Shown piece after piece: positions 27,553 through 39,495 of a stretch of 64,000 nt of DNA (within the stretch, counting starts at the first letter, position 1; every line of letters begins with the position of its first letter). Source of the stretch: Pelomonas sp. CA6 (lineage in GTDB: Bacteria > Pseudomonadota > Gammaproteobacteria > Burkholderiales > Burkholderiaceae_C); the NCBI RefSeq assembly GCF_022549225.1, contig NZ_JAKZFD010000009.1, positions 186,001 through 250,000 of the forward strand. Direction: 5' to 3'. The translations under genes and the position numbers were made by a program. The notes under the pieces are model-generated. The model did not search any database. It saw only the letters and a list, made by a program, of their open reading frames with translations, and was not told the origin of the DNA.

Positions 27553-27710
27553 GCTGGCGTCGAACGCGGACCCCCATCCCTTTCGGCAAAACCCACGCCA
27601 AATTCAAAGGTTACGCCAGAGGCCCAAGTGCAAACGATGGGACGACGGTGTGCAGGCGGTTTTGTGTCAGAAGTGAGGAGCCCACTCGGCTAGAGATACC
27701 AGAAGAATCA

Positions 27711-30362
27711 ATGACCTACGACGGAAATACCAAGTCAAAGCAAGGCGTTACTGAAATCGACTTTTCGGGCCACACCCCCATGATGCAGCAGTACCTGCGC
27801 ATCAAAGCCGAGTTTCCCGATACCCTGGTGTTCTACCGGATGGGGGATTTCTACGAGGTCTTCTACGACGACGCACGCAAGGCCAACCAGCTGCTGGACG
27901 TCACGCTGACCACGCGCGGCCAGAGCGGCGGCGCGCCGGTGGTGATGGCCGGCGTGCCGGTGCACGCGCTGGAAGCCTACCTGGCCAAGCTCATCAAGCT
28001 GGGCGAGGCCGTCGCGATCGCCGAGCAGGTGGGCGAGGTCGGCGCAAGCAAGGGCCCGGTGGAGCGCAAGGTGGTGCGCGTGGTCACGCCGGGCACGGTG
28101 ACCGACACCGAACTGCTCGCCGACAAGCAGGACTCCATCCTGCTGGCCGTCGCCACCCAGGGCGGCAAGGCCAACGCCACGCTGGGCCTGGCCTGGCTGT
28201 CGCTGACCCAGGGCCAGCTGGGCCTGGCCCAGTGCAGCGAGCGCGAGCTCGCCTCCTGGCTGGGGCGACTGTCGCCGTCCGAAGTGCTGGTGGACCGCGA
28301 ACGCCATCCGGCCGCGGTGCTGGCGGCCCGGCTGCCCATCACCAATCGGCCCAGCTGGCAGTTCGACAGCGGACTGGGCCAGCGCAAGCTCTGCGAACAG
28401 CTGGGCGTGGCCAGCCTGCAGGGCTTCAACGCCCAGGACCTGGGCGCCGCGCATGCCGCCGCGGCCGCCCTGCTTTCCTATGCGGAGCACACCCAGGGCC
28501 GCGCGCTGGCGCATGTGAAGAGCCTGCAGGTGCAGCGCGCCAGCGACCTGCTGGACCTGCCGCCCGCCACCCAGCGCAATCTGGAGCTGACCCAGACCCT
28601 GCGCGGCGAGAGCTCGCCGACCCTGCTGTCGCTGCTGGACAGCTGCCGCACCGGCATGGGCAGCCGTGCCCTGCGCCACTGGCTGCTGCATCCCAGCCGC
28701 GACCGCGCGCCAGCGCGCGCACGCCAGGAGGCCATCGCCGCACTGATGGCCACCGGCTTCGAGCCGCTGCGCGAGGCGCTGCGCCAGGTGTCGGACGTCG
28801 AACGGATCGCGGCGCGCATCGCGCTGCGCCAGGTGCGCCCGCGCGAACTCGCCGGGTTGCGCGCCACGCTGCTGGTGCTGCCCGAGCTGGCCGGCACGGT
28901 GCCCGGCGACGCCGCGCTGCTGCGGGAGCTGATCGCGGGCCTGGGCGCCTCGCCGCACCTGGCCGAGCTGCTGTCGCGCGCGATCGCCGAGGAACCGGCC
29001 GTGCTGCTGCGTGACGGCGGCGTGATCGCCACCGGCTTCGACGAGCAGCTCGACGAGCTGCGCGCAATCCAGGAGAACTGCGACGCCTTCCTGCTGGATC
29101 TGGAAACGCGCGAACGCGCGCGCACCGGCATCGCCAACCTGCGCGTCCAGTACAACAAGGTGCATGGCTTCTACATCGAGGTCACCAGCAGCGGGCTGGA
29201 CAAGGTGCCGATGGACTACCAGCGCCGCCAGACGCTGAAGAACGCCGAGCGCTTCATCACGCCCGAACTCAAGACCTTCGAGGACAAGGCCCTGTCGGCA
29301 CAGGAGCGCGCGCTGGCACGCGAGAAGCTGCTCTACGAACTGGTGCTGGACCAGCTCAGCGAGGAGCTGCCCGCGCTGACCCGCCTGGCGCGCTCGCTGG
29401 CCGGACTGGACGTGCTGGCCGCGCTGGCCGAGCGCGCCGCCACGCTGAACTGGTGCTGCCCCGAGTTCGTGCCCCAGCCCTGCATCCAGATCGAGGCCGG
29501 CCGCCACCCGGTGGTCGAGTCCCGGTTGCGCGAGACCGGCGCCGGCGAGTTCATGGCCAACGATTGCCGACTGGACGCGCGCACCAAGATGCTGGTCATC
29601 ACCGGTCCCAACATGGGCGGCAAGAGCACCTTCATGCGCCAGGTGGCGCTGATCGCGCTGCTCGCCGCGGTGGGGTCTTACGTGCCCGCCTCCGCGTGCC
29701 GGCTGGGCCCCATCGACGCGATCCACACCCGCATCGGCGCGGCCGACGACCTGGCCAACGCGCAGTCCACTTTCATGCTGGAGATGACCGAGGCCGCCGC
29801 CATCCTGCACAGCGCCAGCGACCAGTCGCTGGTGCTGATGGACGAGATCGGCCGCGGCACCTCCACCTTCGACGGCCTGGCGCTGGCCGGCGCGATCGCC
29901 AGCCATCTGCACGACCGCTGCCGCGCGTTCACGCTGTTCGCGACCCACTACTTCGAGCTGACCGAGTTCCCCGTCCAGCATCCGCAGGCGGTCAACATGC
30001 ATGTCTCGGCAGTGGAGAGCGGCGAGGACATCGTCTTCCTGCACGAGATCCAGCCCGGCCCGGCGAGCCGCAGCTACGGCGTGCAGGTCGCGCGCCTGGC
30101 CGGCATGCCGGCCACCGTGGTGCGCCAGGCCCGCGGCGCGCTGGAGGCGCTGGAGGCGCGCGCCAGCGCAGGCGAGGCGCAGATCGATCTCTTTGCCGCC
30201 CCCGCCGCCGCGGCCGAGCTCGAGCCGCCGGCCACCCCTGTCCCGCAGGAGATAGCGGCGCTGCAGGCGGCGCTGCAGGATCTGAACCCCGACACCCTGA
30301 GCCCGCGCGAGGCGCTGGACGCGCTGTACCGGCTCAAGACCCTGGCCTCGGGCAAGACATGA
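27711..30362 (+). CDS. mutS: DNA mismatch repair protein MutS
   Basis: An 883-residue mismatch-recognition ATPase. The N-terminal mismatch-binding motif [15 protein letters not shown] is near residue 40, Walker [11 protein letters not shown] near residue 630, and Walker [18 protein letters not shown] follows. The C-terminal dimerisation region is present. The first ~18 codons ([18 protein letters not shown]) are AT-richer than the rest and abut the decayed island. Conserved sequence resumes at [11 protein letters not shown]. The frame stays open upstream, but this ATG is the last before the conserved part apart from the internal MMQQ. Confidence 0.95.
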   Translation: MTYDGNTKSKQGVTEIDFSGHTPMMQQYLRIKAEFPDTLVFYRMGDFYEVFYDDARKANQLLDVTLTTRGQSGGAPVVMAGVPVHALEAYLAKLIKLGEAVAIAEQVGEVGASKGPVERKVVRVVTPGTVTDTELLADKQDSILLAVATQGGKANATLGLAWLSLTQGQLGLAQCSERELASWLGRLSPSEVLVDRERHPAAVLAARLPITNRPSWQFDSGLGQRKLCEQLGVASLQGFNAQDLGAAHAAAAALLSYAEHTQGRALAHVKSLQVQRASDLLDLPPATQRNLELTQTLRGESSPTLLSLLDSCRTGMGSRALRHWLLHPSRDRAPARARQEAIAALMATGFEPLREALRQVSDVERIAARIALRQVRPRELAGLRATLLVLPELAGTVPGDAALLRELIAGLGASPHLAELLSRAIAEEPAVLLRDGGVIATGFDEQLDELRAIQENCDAFLLDLETRERARTGIANLRVQYNKVHGFYIEVTSSGLDKVPMDYQRRQTLKNAERFITPELKTFEDKALSAQERALAREKLLYELVLDQLSEELPALTRLARSLAGLDVLAALAERAATLNWCCPEFVPQPCIQIEAGRHPVVESRLRETGAGEFMANDCRLDARTKMLVITGPNMGGKSTFMRQVALIALLAAVGSYVPASACRLGPIDAIHTRIGAADDLANAQSTFMLEMTEAAAILHSASDQSLVLMDEIGRGTSTFDGLALAGAIASHLHDRCRAFTLFATHYFELTEFPVQHPQAVNMHVSAVESGEDIVFLHEIQPGPASRSYGVQVARLAGMPATVVRQARGALEALEARASAGEAQIDLFAAPAAAAELEPPATPVPQEIAALQAALQDLNPDTLSPREALDALYRLKTLASGKT

Positions 30363-31216
30363 CCCCCACCGCCGCCGAGCCCGACGCGCTGCCGCGCACC
30401 CTCGTCTTCTCGCACGCCAACGGCTTTCCCGCCGGCTGCTACCGCGTGCTCTTCCACGCCTGGGAGGCTGCCGGCTGGCAGGTCCATGCGATCCCGCGCA
30501 TCGGCCATGATCCGGCCCGGCCGGTGACCAGCAACTGGCCCCACCTGCGCGACGAGCTGATCGCCTTCATCGAGGAGCAGGTGCAGCCCCGCATGCCCCG
30601 GCCCGGCCCGGTGATGCTGGTGGGCCATTCGCTGGGCGGCATGCTGTCGCTGCTGGCCGCCTGCCGACGGCCGGCACTGGCCCAGGGCCTGGTGATGCTG
30701 GACTCGCCGGTCGTCGAGGGCTGGCGCGCCCACAGCCTGGGCGTGGCCAAGGCCACTGGGCTGGTACGGCGCGTTTCGCCCGGCAAGGTGTCGCGCCAGC
30801 GCCGCCACGAATGGGGCAGCCGCGAGGAGGTGCATGCGCATTTCGCGGCCAAGCACAAGTTCGCGCGCTGGGACCCGCGCGTGCTGCAGGACTATGTGGA
30901 CTGCGGCTTCGACGAGCACGGCGGCCGCGTGCACCTGGGCTTCAAGCGCGAGATCGAGACCCACATCTACAACACCCTGCCGCACAACCTGCCGGGCCTG
31001 TTGCGGCGCCACCCGCCGCGCTGCCCGGTCGCCTTCGTCGCCGGCACGCAGTCCGAGGAGTTGCGACAGGCGGGCGCCCATGCGTCCAAGACCCTGGCGC
31101 GCGAGCACTTCCACTGGTTCGAGGGCAGCCACCTCTACCCCTTCGAGCGGCCGGACGACACCGCCGCGCTGGTGCTGCAGCTGATGGAGCAGCTGCGTCT
31201 GCAGCCCCGGCGCTGA
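30359..31216 (+). CDS. alpha/beta hydrolase
   Basis: A 285-residue alpha/beta-hydrolase fold protein. The nucleophile elbow is GHSLGG (near residue 93), the oxyanion region is [16 protein letters not shown], and the catalytic His is probably in [11 protein letters not shown] near the C-terminus. Its ATG overlaps the mutS stop (ATGA), so it is translationally coupled to mutS. The substrate is not evident; a role in repair is not implied by sequence. Confidence 0.85.
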   Translation: MTPTAAEPDALPRTLVFSHANGFPAGCYRVLFHAWEAAGWQVHAIPRIGHDPARPVTSNWPHLRDELIAFIEEQVQPRMPRPGPVMLVGHSLGGMLSLLAACRRPALAQGLVMLDSPVVEGWRAHSLGVAKATGLVRRVSPGKVSRQRRHEWGSREEVHAHFAAKHKFARWDPRVLQDYVDCGFDEHGGRVHLGFKREIETHIYNTLPHNLPGLLRRHPPRCPVAFVAGTQSEELRQAGAHASKTLAREHFHWFEGSHLYPFERPDDTAALVLQLMEQLRLQPRR

Positions 31217-31277
31217 GGCGCGCGGCGCTGGCGCCACCGGGACAAGCCCCGAGGTCCGGGCGGGCATCCCGGATCGC

Positions 31278-32989
<1,712 letters not shown>

Positions 32990-33000
32990 GGAGATCCGCC

Positions 33001-33858
33001 ATGAAGCTGTGCGGCTTTGACGTCGGGCTGGACCGCCCCTTCTTTCTGATCGCCGGCCCCTGCGTCGTCGAGAGCGAGCAACTGCAGATCGATGTCGCCG
33101 GGCGCCTCCAGGAGATCACCGGCGAGCTGGGCATCCCTTTCATCTTCAAGTCCAGCTACGACAAGGCCAACCGCTCCAGTGGCGTCTCCTTCCGTGGCCC
33201 GGGCATGGACAAGGGCCTGGAGATCCTCGCCCAGGTCAAGCGCCAGCTGGGCGTGCCCGTGCTGACCGACGTGCACACCGAGGCCGAGGTGCCCACCGTG
33301 GCTGGCGTGGTTGATGTGCTGCAGACGCCGGCCTTCCTGTGCCGCCAGACCGATTTCATCCGCGCGGTGGCGCAGAGCGGCAAGCCGGTGAACATCAAGA
33401 AGGGCCAGTTCCTCGCGCCCCACGACATGAAGAACGTGATCCAGAAGGCTCGCGACGCCGCGCGCGAAAAAGGCCTGCCGGACGACGTGTTCATGGCCTG
33501 CGAGCGCGGCGCCAGCTTCGGCTACAACAACCTGGTGTCCGACATGCGCAGCCTCGCGATCATGCGCGAGACCGGCGCGCCGGTGGTGTTTGACGCCACC
33601 CACAGCGTGCAGCTGCCCGGCGGCCAGGGCACCAGCTCGGGCGGCCAGCGCGAATTTGTGCCGGTGCTGTCGCGCGCCGCGGTGGCGGTGGGCGTCGCGG
33701 GGCTCTTCATGGAGACCCACCCCGATCCGGCCAACGCGCTGTCCGACGGCCCCAACGCCGTGCCACTGAAGCACATGAAGGCGCTGCTGGAGCAGCTGGT
33801 CGCGCTGGACCGCGTGGTCAAGACCCAGCCGCTGCTCGAGAACGACTTCAGCTGCTGA
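33001..33858 (+). CDS. kdsA: 3-deoxy-8-phosphooctulonate (KDO-8-P) synthase
   Basis: Condenses PEP and arabinose-5-phosphate to KDO-8-P for the LPS inner core. The 285 residues match family length; motifs are [42 protein letters not shown] and [13 protein letters not shown]. It begins 11 nt after pyrG with GGAGA upstream. LPS synthesis context is relevant to the envelope operon later in the window. Confidence 0.97.
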   Translation: MKLCGFDVGLDRPFFLIAGPCVVESEQLQIDVAGRLQEITGELGIPFIFKSSYDKANRSSGVSFRGPGMDKGLEILAQVKRQLGVPVLTDVHTEAEVPTVAGVVDVLQTPAFLCRQTDFIRAVAQSGKPVNIKKGQFLAPHDMKNVIQKARDAAREKGLPDDVFMACERGASFGYNNLVSDMRSLAIMRETGAPVVFDATHSVQLPGGQGTSSGGQREFVPVLSRAAVAVGVAGLFMETHPDPANALSDGPNAVPLKHMKALLEQLVALDRVVKTQPLLENDFSC

Positions 33859-33893
33859 CCCTTCCCTCTCACCGCACCGGAGCCTCCGCCACC

Positions 33894-34181
33894 ATGGCCT
33901 CTTTCGTGATTGCCGACGTGACCATCACCGACCCCGAGCAGATGGCCAAGTACCGCGAGTGGAGCACCAAGGCCATGCAGGAGCATGGCGCGGAGATCCT
34001 GGTGCGCGGCGGCGCGATCGAGGTGCTGGAAGGCGACTGGCAGCCCAGCCGCCTGGTGATGCTGAAGTTCGCCGACCATGCGGCGGCGCGCGCCTTCTAC
34101 GATTCCCAGACTTACCAGCATGCCAAGTCGCTGCGCCAGAACGCCGGCGTGATGCGCATGCTGATCGTCGACGGGGTCTGA
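33894..34181 (+). CDS. DUF1330 family protein
   Basis: A 95-residue dimeric ferredoxin-like-fold protein of the DUF1330 family (MASFVIADVTITDPEQMAKYREW ... DGVMRML-type ending). The function is unknown. It is inserted between kdsA and eno, as in many Burkholderiales, and probably co-transcribed. Confidence 0.88.
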   Translation: MASFVIADVTITDPEQMAKYREWSTKAMQEHGAEILVRGGAIEVLEGDWQPSRLVMLKFADHAAARAFYDSQTYQHAKSLRQNAGVMRMLIVDGV

Positions 34182-34206
34182 GCCCCCGAATGTTCAGCGC
34201 GGGTAA

Positions 34207-35562
<1,356 letters not shown>

Positions 35563-35569
35563 GGACAAC

Positions 35570-35600
35570 GGCGGGGCCGCTCTACCGGAGCGGCCCCGCC
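35570..35600 (+). terminator. strong stem-loop between eno and ftsB
   Basis: A 13-bp perfect stem (GGCGGGGCCGCTC and its complement) with a 5-nt loop, 7 nt past the eno stop. There is no T run, so it may slow or stabilise transcripts and lower expression of ftsB relative to eno rather than terminate fully. Confidence 0.6.
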
Positions 35601-35710
35601 CCTTGCGCCCACGGGTCCGGCCGCGTGAGCACGCGCCGGCTCGGATACGCCGCGCCCCCCCGGGCAAGGCCCAAGGCCCCGGCTGCACGCAGAAGTTACA
35701 CTCCGACGCC

Positions 35711-35980
35711 ATGAAGACCCTGGCCGTCATCCTCGTCGCCTTTCTTGCCGCGATCCAGGCACAGCTGTGGCTGGGCAAGGGCGGCCTGGCGCGCGGTGTG
35801 CAGCTGCGCGCCGAACTGCGCGCGCAGGACGCCGCCAACGAGCAGGCCCGCGCCCGCAACGCCCAGCTCCAGGCCGAACTGCTGGACCTGAAGGAGGGTC
35901 TGGAGATGGTCGAGGAAAAGGCCCGGCTCGAGCTGGGCATGGTCAAGCCGGACGAGATCTTCGTCCAGCTGCGCCGCTGA
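35711..35980 (+). CDS. ftsB: cell division protein FtsB
   Basis: An 89-residue bitopic membrane protein of the FtsQLB complex: a single N-terminal transmembrane segment (residues 4-22, LAVILVAFLAAIQAQLWLG) followed by a periplasmic coiled coil and the conserved C-terminal stretch EEKARLELGMVKPDEIFVQL. Location after eno is characteristic of ftsB. The ATG is the last before the membrane segment. Confidence 0.95.
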   Translation: MKTLAVILVAFLAAIQAQLWLGKGGLARGVQLRAELRAQDAANEQARARNAQLQAELLDLKEGLEMVEEKARLELGMVKPDEIFVQLRR

Positions 35981-35993
35981 ACACCCCTCCCCC

Positions 35994-36626
35994 ATGGACA
36001 CCCTGCTGCAACTGCTGCGGCCCGCGCTCGCGCCGGCCTTCCATGCGCTGGGCAGCCCGATCAGCTGGCTGGAACTGATCGCCTTCGTGCTCGCGCTGTG
36101 GATGGTGGTCTGCAACATGCGCGTGCAGGTGCTGGCCTGGCCGCTGGCGCTGATCAGCTCGCTGCTGTACTTCCTGCTCTTCCTCGACGGCAAGCTCTAT
36201 GGCGAAGCCTCGCTGCAGCTGCTGTTCGCCGCGCTGGCCCTATGGGGTTGGTGGCAATGGCTGCGCGGACGCACATCCGACGGAGAGCCGCTGCGCGTGC
36301 GCCGGCTCAGCGCGCGCGGGCGTGTCGCCGCGCTGCTGTTGACGCTGGCCGCGTGGCCGCTGCTGGGCCTCTTCCTGCAGCAGCGCACCGACTCCCCGCT
36401 GCCCTACTGGGATGCGTTGCCCACCGTCGCCAGCCTGACCGGGCAATGGCTGCTGGGCCGCAAGTACCAGGAGAACTGGCCGGTTTGGGTGGGCGTCAAC
36501 TGCGTCAGCGTGCTGCTGTTCGCGATCAAGGGCTACTGGCTCACGGTGCTGCTGTACGCGCTCTTCGTGCCGCTGTCCGTGGCCGGCTGGCGTGCCTGGC
36601 AGCGTCAGCTCGCGGCGCCCGCCTGA
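35994..36626 (+). CDS. pnuC: nicotinamide riboside transporter PnuC
   Basis: A 210-residue inner-membrane protein with seven hydrophobic segments and the PnuC signature WPLALISSLLYFLLFLDGKLYGEASLQ, plus LPTVASLTGQWLLGRKYQENWPVWV. It facilitates nicotinamide riboside entry, pulled by intracellular phosphorylation. The kinase candidate lies 8 nt downstream, forming an NR salvage pair. Confidence 0.93.
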   Translation: MDTLLQLLRPALAPAFHALGSPISWLELIAFVLALWMVVCNMRVQVLAWPLALISSLLYFLLFLDGKLYGEASLQLLFAALALWGWWQWLRGRTSDGEPLRVRRLSARGRVAALLLTLAAWPLLGLFLQQRTDSPLPYWDALPTVASLTGQWLLGRKYQENWPVWVGVNCVSVLLFAIKGYWLTVLLYALFVPLSVAGWRAWQRQLAAPA

Positions 36627-36634
36627 GCCCCGCC

Positions 36635-37318
36635 ATGGCCCTGCGCATCGCCCTGCTGGGTGCCGAGAGCACCGGCAAGACCTGGCTCGCCGAGGCCCTG
36701 ACGGCTCGCCTGAGCCAGCAGCCGGGGCTGCGCGTGGCCCGCGTCGACGAGTACCTGCGCGCCTGGTGTGAGCGCGAGGGCCGCACGCCGCGTGCCGACG
36801 AGCAGGCCGCGATCGCCGCCGAGCAGGCGCGCCGGATCGACGACGCGGCCCGCTGCGCCGACGTGGTCGTCTGCGACACCACGCCGCTGATGACCGCCGT
36901 CTACAGCGAACTGCTGTTCGCCGATACCGCGCTGCACGCATCCGCGCTGGAGTTCCAGGCTCGCCTGGACCTGCACCTGCTCACCGGGCTGGATCTGCCC
37001 TGGCAGGCCGACGGCCTGCAGCGCGACGGCCCCCATGTGCGTGAGCCGGTCGACCGCGCGATCCGCCGTCTGCTGCGCGCGGCCCGACTGCCCCATGCCA
37101 TCGTGCTGGGCCAGGGCGAGCAACGGCTTCACGCGGCGCTGCGCGCGCTGCCGCCGCCGCTGCGAGACCTCGGGGCCACCGCCGCTTCCGGCCTGTTCAG
37201 TGGCCTGCTCGCCGGTCACGCGACCCAGGCGGGCTGGCGCTGCGAACTCTGCGACGCCCCCGAATGCGAGCGCCTGAGCCGCCATCGTCCTCAGGGCGCC
37301 GGAGAAACCGCCGACTGA
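36635..37318 (+). CDS. NadR-like ribosylnicotinamide kinase (AAA_28 ATPase)
   Basis: A 227-residue P-loop protein. Walker A is GAESTGKTWLAE (residues 9-20), then VDEYLRAWCEREGRTP, VVVCDTTPLMTAVYSE and the lid region REPVDRAIRRLL. This matches the kinase domain of NadR without its regulator and adenylyltransferase domains. Pairing with pnuC supports phosphorylation of nicotinamide riboside. The C-terminus adds CELCDAPECERLSRH, a possible small metal site not usual for the kinase. Its 3' end overlaps the convergent histidine kinase gene by 28 bp. Confidence 0.87.
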   Translation: MALRIALLGAESTGKTWLAEALTARLSQQPGLRVARVDEYLRAWCEREGRTPRADEQAAIAAEQARRIDDAARCADVVVCDTTPLMTAVYSELLFADTALHASALEFQARLDLHLLTGLDLPWQADGLQRDGPHVREPVDRAIRRLLRAARLPHAIVLGQGEQRLHAALRALPPPLRDLGATAASGLFSGLLAGHATQAGWRCELCDAPECERLSRHRPQGAGETAD

Positions 37319-38718
37319 GCCGCCGACTGAGGCCCCCAGACCAGGCTGGCGCACAGCCCCTCCCCGTCCAGCCCCGGCCCCAGCTCCAGGTTCGCGCCCA
37401 GCAGCTCGGCATAGCGGCCGACGATGGCCAGCCCCAGGCCGCTGCCCTGCCCAAGCTGGCGCGCCAACTGGCCGCGCCACCAGCGCTGGCGCAACTGTTC
37501 CTGCTCCAGTCGCCCCAGCCCGGGGCCACGGTCGGCCACGCTGAGCACAACGCCGCCAGCGCGCCGCTGCAGCCCCACCACGATGGCATGCGCGCCCCGC
37601 GCCGGCCGGCCATAGCGCACCGCGTTGTCCAGCAGGTTGTTCAGCACGCCCTCCACCAGCGCTCGGTCCGCGCGCAGCGTCAGCGCATCGTCCAGCCCGT
37701 TGGCCTCGATCTGGATGCCGGCCTGGTCCAGCCGCGGCAGGCGGCTCAGCAGCAACTCGCGCACGCACTGATCCAGCCGCAGCGGCTGCAGCACCAGCGT
37801 GGCCTTGCTTTCCTCGGCCAGCGCGAGCGCCAGCAGCTGGTCGATCAGGTGCGAGGCGCGCGACTCGGCCGCCAGCACCGCCTCCAGCTGCTCACGCCAG
37901 CAGGCCGGATCGCGCTGTGCCAGCCCGTACTCGGCCGCGGCGCGCACGCCGGCCAGCGGCGTGCGCAGCTCGTGGGCCACGGTGCCAGCGAACTCGCGCT
38001 GCGCCGACACACCCTCCTCGACGCGCGCGAGCAGGCCGTCGATGGAATCGCCCAGCTCGCCCACCTCGGCGCTCTGCGCCTGCGAGCGCAGCTCGGGCGG
38101 CAGCGGCGATAGATCATTGGCATCGCGCTGCTCCAGCCATTCGCGCAGCTGGACCACGGGCGCGAGGTCGGAGCGGATCACGCGGCGCAGCCACCACAGC
38201 ATCATCGCCAGCAGCAGGCCCTGCGGCAGCAGCGAGCTGAGGACCAGGCGCCGCAACAGCATGGAGCGGCTGTTGGTCGTCTGTGCGACCACGATCACCG
38301 CCGCTTCCGGCTGCTCGCGCGTCAGCACCACGGCGCGCAGCGCCAGGCCGTGGTAGCGGATGTCGCTGTAGTCCACGGTCTTGTCGGGGCGCTCGGGCGG
38401 ACGCAGCCCGGCATGGCCGGCCACCAGATGCCCATCGGCGGCGAACACGGCGAAGAAGACCTGCTCGCTCTGGTCGTACAGGATGGTGCTCAGGTCGCTG
38501 TTGCTGATCGCCAGCGTCATGCGGCCGTCGCGCAGACCCAGGTGCGCGGCCAGTACCAGCGCATCGTCCAACATCGACCGGTCATAGGCGCGCTGCGTGA
38601 AGAAGTGCGCCGCGCCCAGCGCCAGCAGGCTGCCCAACGCCCAGATGAGCAACAGCGGCGGGACCAGATGGCTGAGCAGCCGCGTGGGCAGCGACGGCCC
38701 GTTGCGACGGCGCGGCAT
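37291..38718 (-). CDS. sensor histidine kinase (TctE/QseC type)
   Basis: A 475-residue inner-membrane kinase: TM1 about residues 18-38, a periplasmic 2CSK_N-like domain (about 39-155, with AYDRSMLDDALVLAAHL), TM2 about 158-178, a HAMP-like linker, the phosphoacceptor H249 in FAGTVAHELRTPLAG, and a catalytic domain with NLLDNAVRYG (N box), DRGPGLG and GSGLGLAI (G boxes). Its ATG overlaps the response-regulator stop by one base. The divergent efflux/glycosylation operon is its likely target, with metal or envelope stress as probable signal; this is inference. Confidence 0.93.
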   Translation of the reverse strand: MPRRRNGPSLPTRLLSHLVPPLLLIWALGSLLALGAAHFFTQRAYDRSMLDDALVLAAHLGLRDGRMTLAISNSDLSTILYDQSEQVFFAVFAADGHLVAGHAGLRPPERPDKTVDYSDIRYHGLALRAVVLTREQPEAAVIVVAQTTNSRSMLLRRLVLSSLLPQGLLLAMMLWWLRRVIRSDLAPVVQLREWLEQRDANDLSPLPPELRSQAQSAEVGELGDSIDGLLARVEEGVSAQREFAGTVAHELRTPLAGVRAAAEYGLAQRDPACWREQLEAVLAAESRASHLIDQLLALALAEESKATLVLQPLRLDQCVRELLLSRLPRLDQAGIQIEANGLDDALTLRADRALVEGVLNNLLDNAVRYGRPARGAHAIVVGLQRRAGGVVLSVADRGPGLGRLEQEQLRQRWWRGQLARQLGQGSGLGLAIVGRYAELLGANLELGPGLDGEGLCASLVWGPQSAAQSAVSPAP

Positions 38719-39383
38719 CAGCCTTCGGCCTCGATCAGATAGCCCAGCCCGCGCAAGGTGCGTATGCCCGCGCCGCTGCCCGCGAGCTTGCGCCTCAGCC
38801 GCGACACGAAGGCCTCCAGCGCGTTCGCGCCCAGCGCATCGTCGAAGCCCGAGAGCTTGTCCGACAGCTCCTTCTTGCTGACCAAGCGCCCGGGCGGCGT
38901 CAGCAGCTCCCACAGCACGTCGAATTCGCGCGCCGGCAGCTCCAGCGGCTCGTCGCCGATGCAGAGACGGCGCGCACGGCGATCCAGGCGCAGCAGCCCC
39001 ACCTGGGCCTCGTCGGCGACGTCCAGGCGGCGGCGCATCAGCGCCCGCAGCCGCGCCTCCACCTCGGCCAGTTCGAAGGGCTTGCCCAGGTAGTCGTCCG
39101 CGCCGGCATCCAGACCGGCGATGCGCTCGTCGGTGCGGTTGCGCGCGGTGAGCACCAGCACCGGCGTGCGATCGCCACGCGCACGCGCCTCGCGCAGCAC
39201 CTGCAGCCCGTTGCCGTCCGGCAGGCTCAGGTCCAGCAGCACGGCATCGAAGGGCTGGATGCGCCACAAATAGCGCGCCTCCTCGGCCGTCGCGGCCCGG
39301 TCGCAGCGGTGGCCCGCATCGCCCAGGCTGCGCTGCACGATGGAACTCAGCGTGGGATCGTCTTCGACCAGCAGGATGCGCAT
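38718..39383 (-). CDS. OmpR-family response regulator
   Basis: A 221-residue regulator with a receiver domain (D51 in VLLDLSLPDGNG; K in DYLGKPFEL near residue 101) and a C-terminal winged helix (about 125-221, with PAREFDVLWELLTPPGRLVSKKELSDKL and IRTLRGLGYLIE). It is first in a two-gene operon with the kinase. The tandem GGTCAG repeat in the intergenic gap is a candidate binding site. Confidence 0.95.
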   Translation of the reverse strand: MRILLVEDDPTLSSIVQRSLGDAGHRCDRAATAEEARYLWRIQPFDAVLLDLSLPDGNGLQVLREARARGDRTPVLVLTARNRTDERIAGLDAGADDYLGKPFELAEVEARLRALMRRRLDVADEAQVGLLRLDRRARRLCIGDEPLELPAREFDVLWELLTPPGRLVSKKELSDKLSGFDDALGANALEAFVSRLRRKLAGSGAGIRTLRGLGYLIEAEG

Positions 39384-39454
39384 GGGCGTGAAGTTAACCG
39401 ATTTGGCGCCGGGCCCGGCAAGAACCAGAGGCCCGGGACCGGATGCCGCGCCCT

Positions 39455-39471
39455 GGTCAGCTTCCGGTCAG
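39455..39471 (+). promoter_or_regulatory. tandem GGTCAG repeat in the divergent promoter region
   Basis: GGTCAG occurs twice, 11 bp apart start to start (GGTCAG-CTTCC-GGTCAG), in the 112-bp gap between the response regulator and the TolC-like gene. Direct repeats at one helical turn are the usual layout for OmpR-family dimers. Binding by the neighbouring regulator is inferred. Confidence 0.5.
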
Positions 39472-39495
39472 GCGATGTTTGGGATAACCCTGAGC

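Noticed and set aside
36098-36634. Extended N-terminus for the NadR-like kinase
   Set aside because: The frame is open across pnuC, but the family begins just before the P-loop at the ATG at 36635, and the upstream part is pnuC out of frame.
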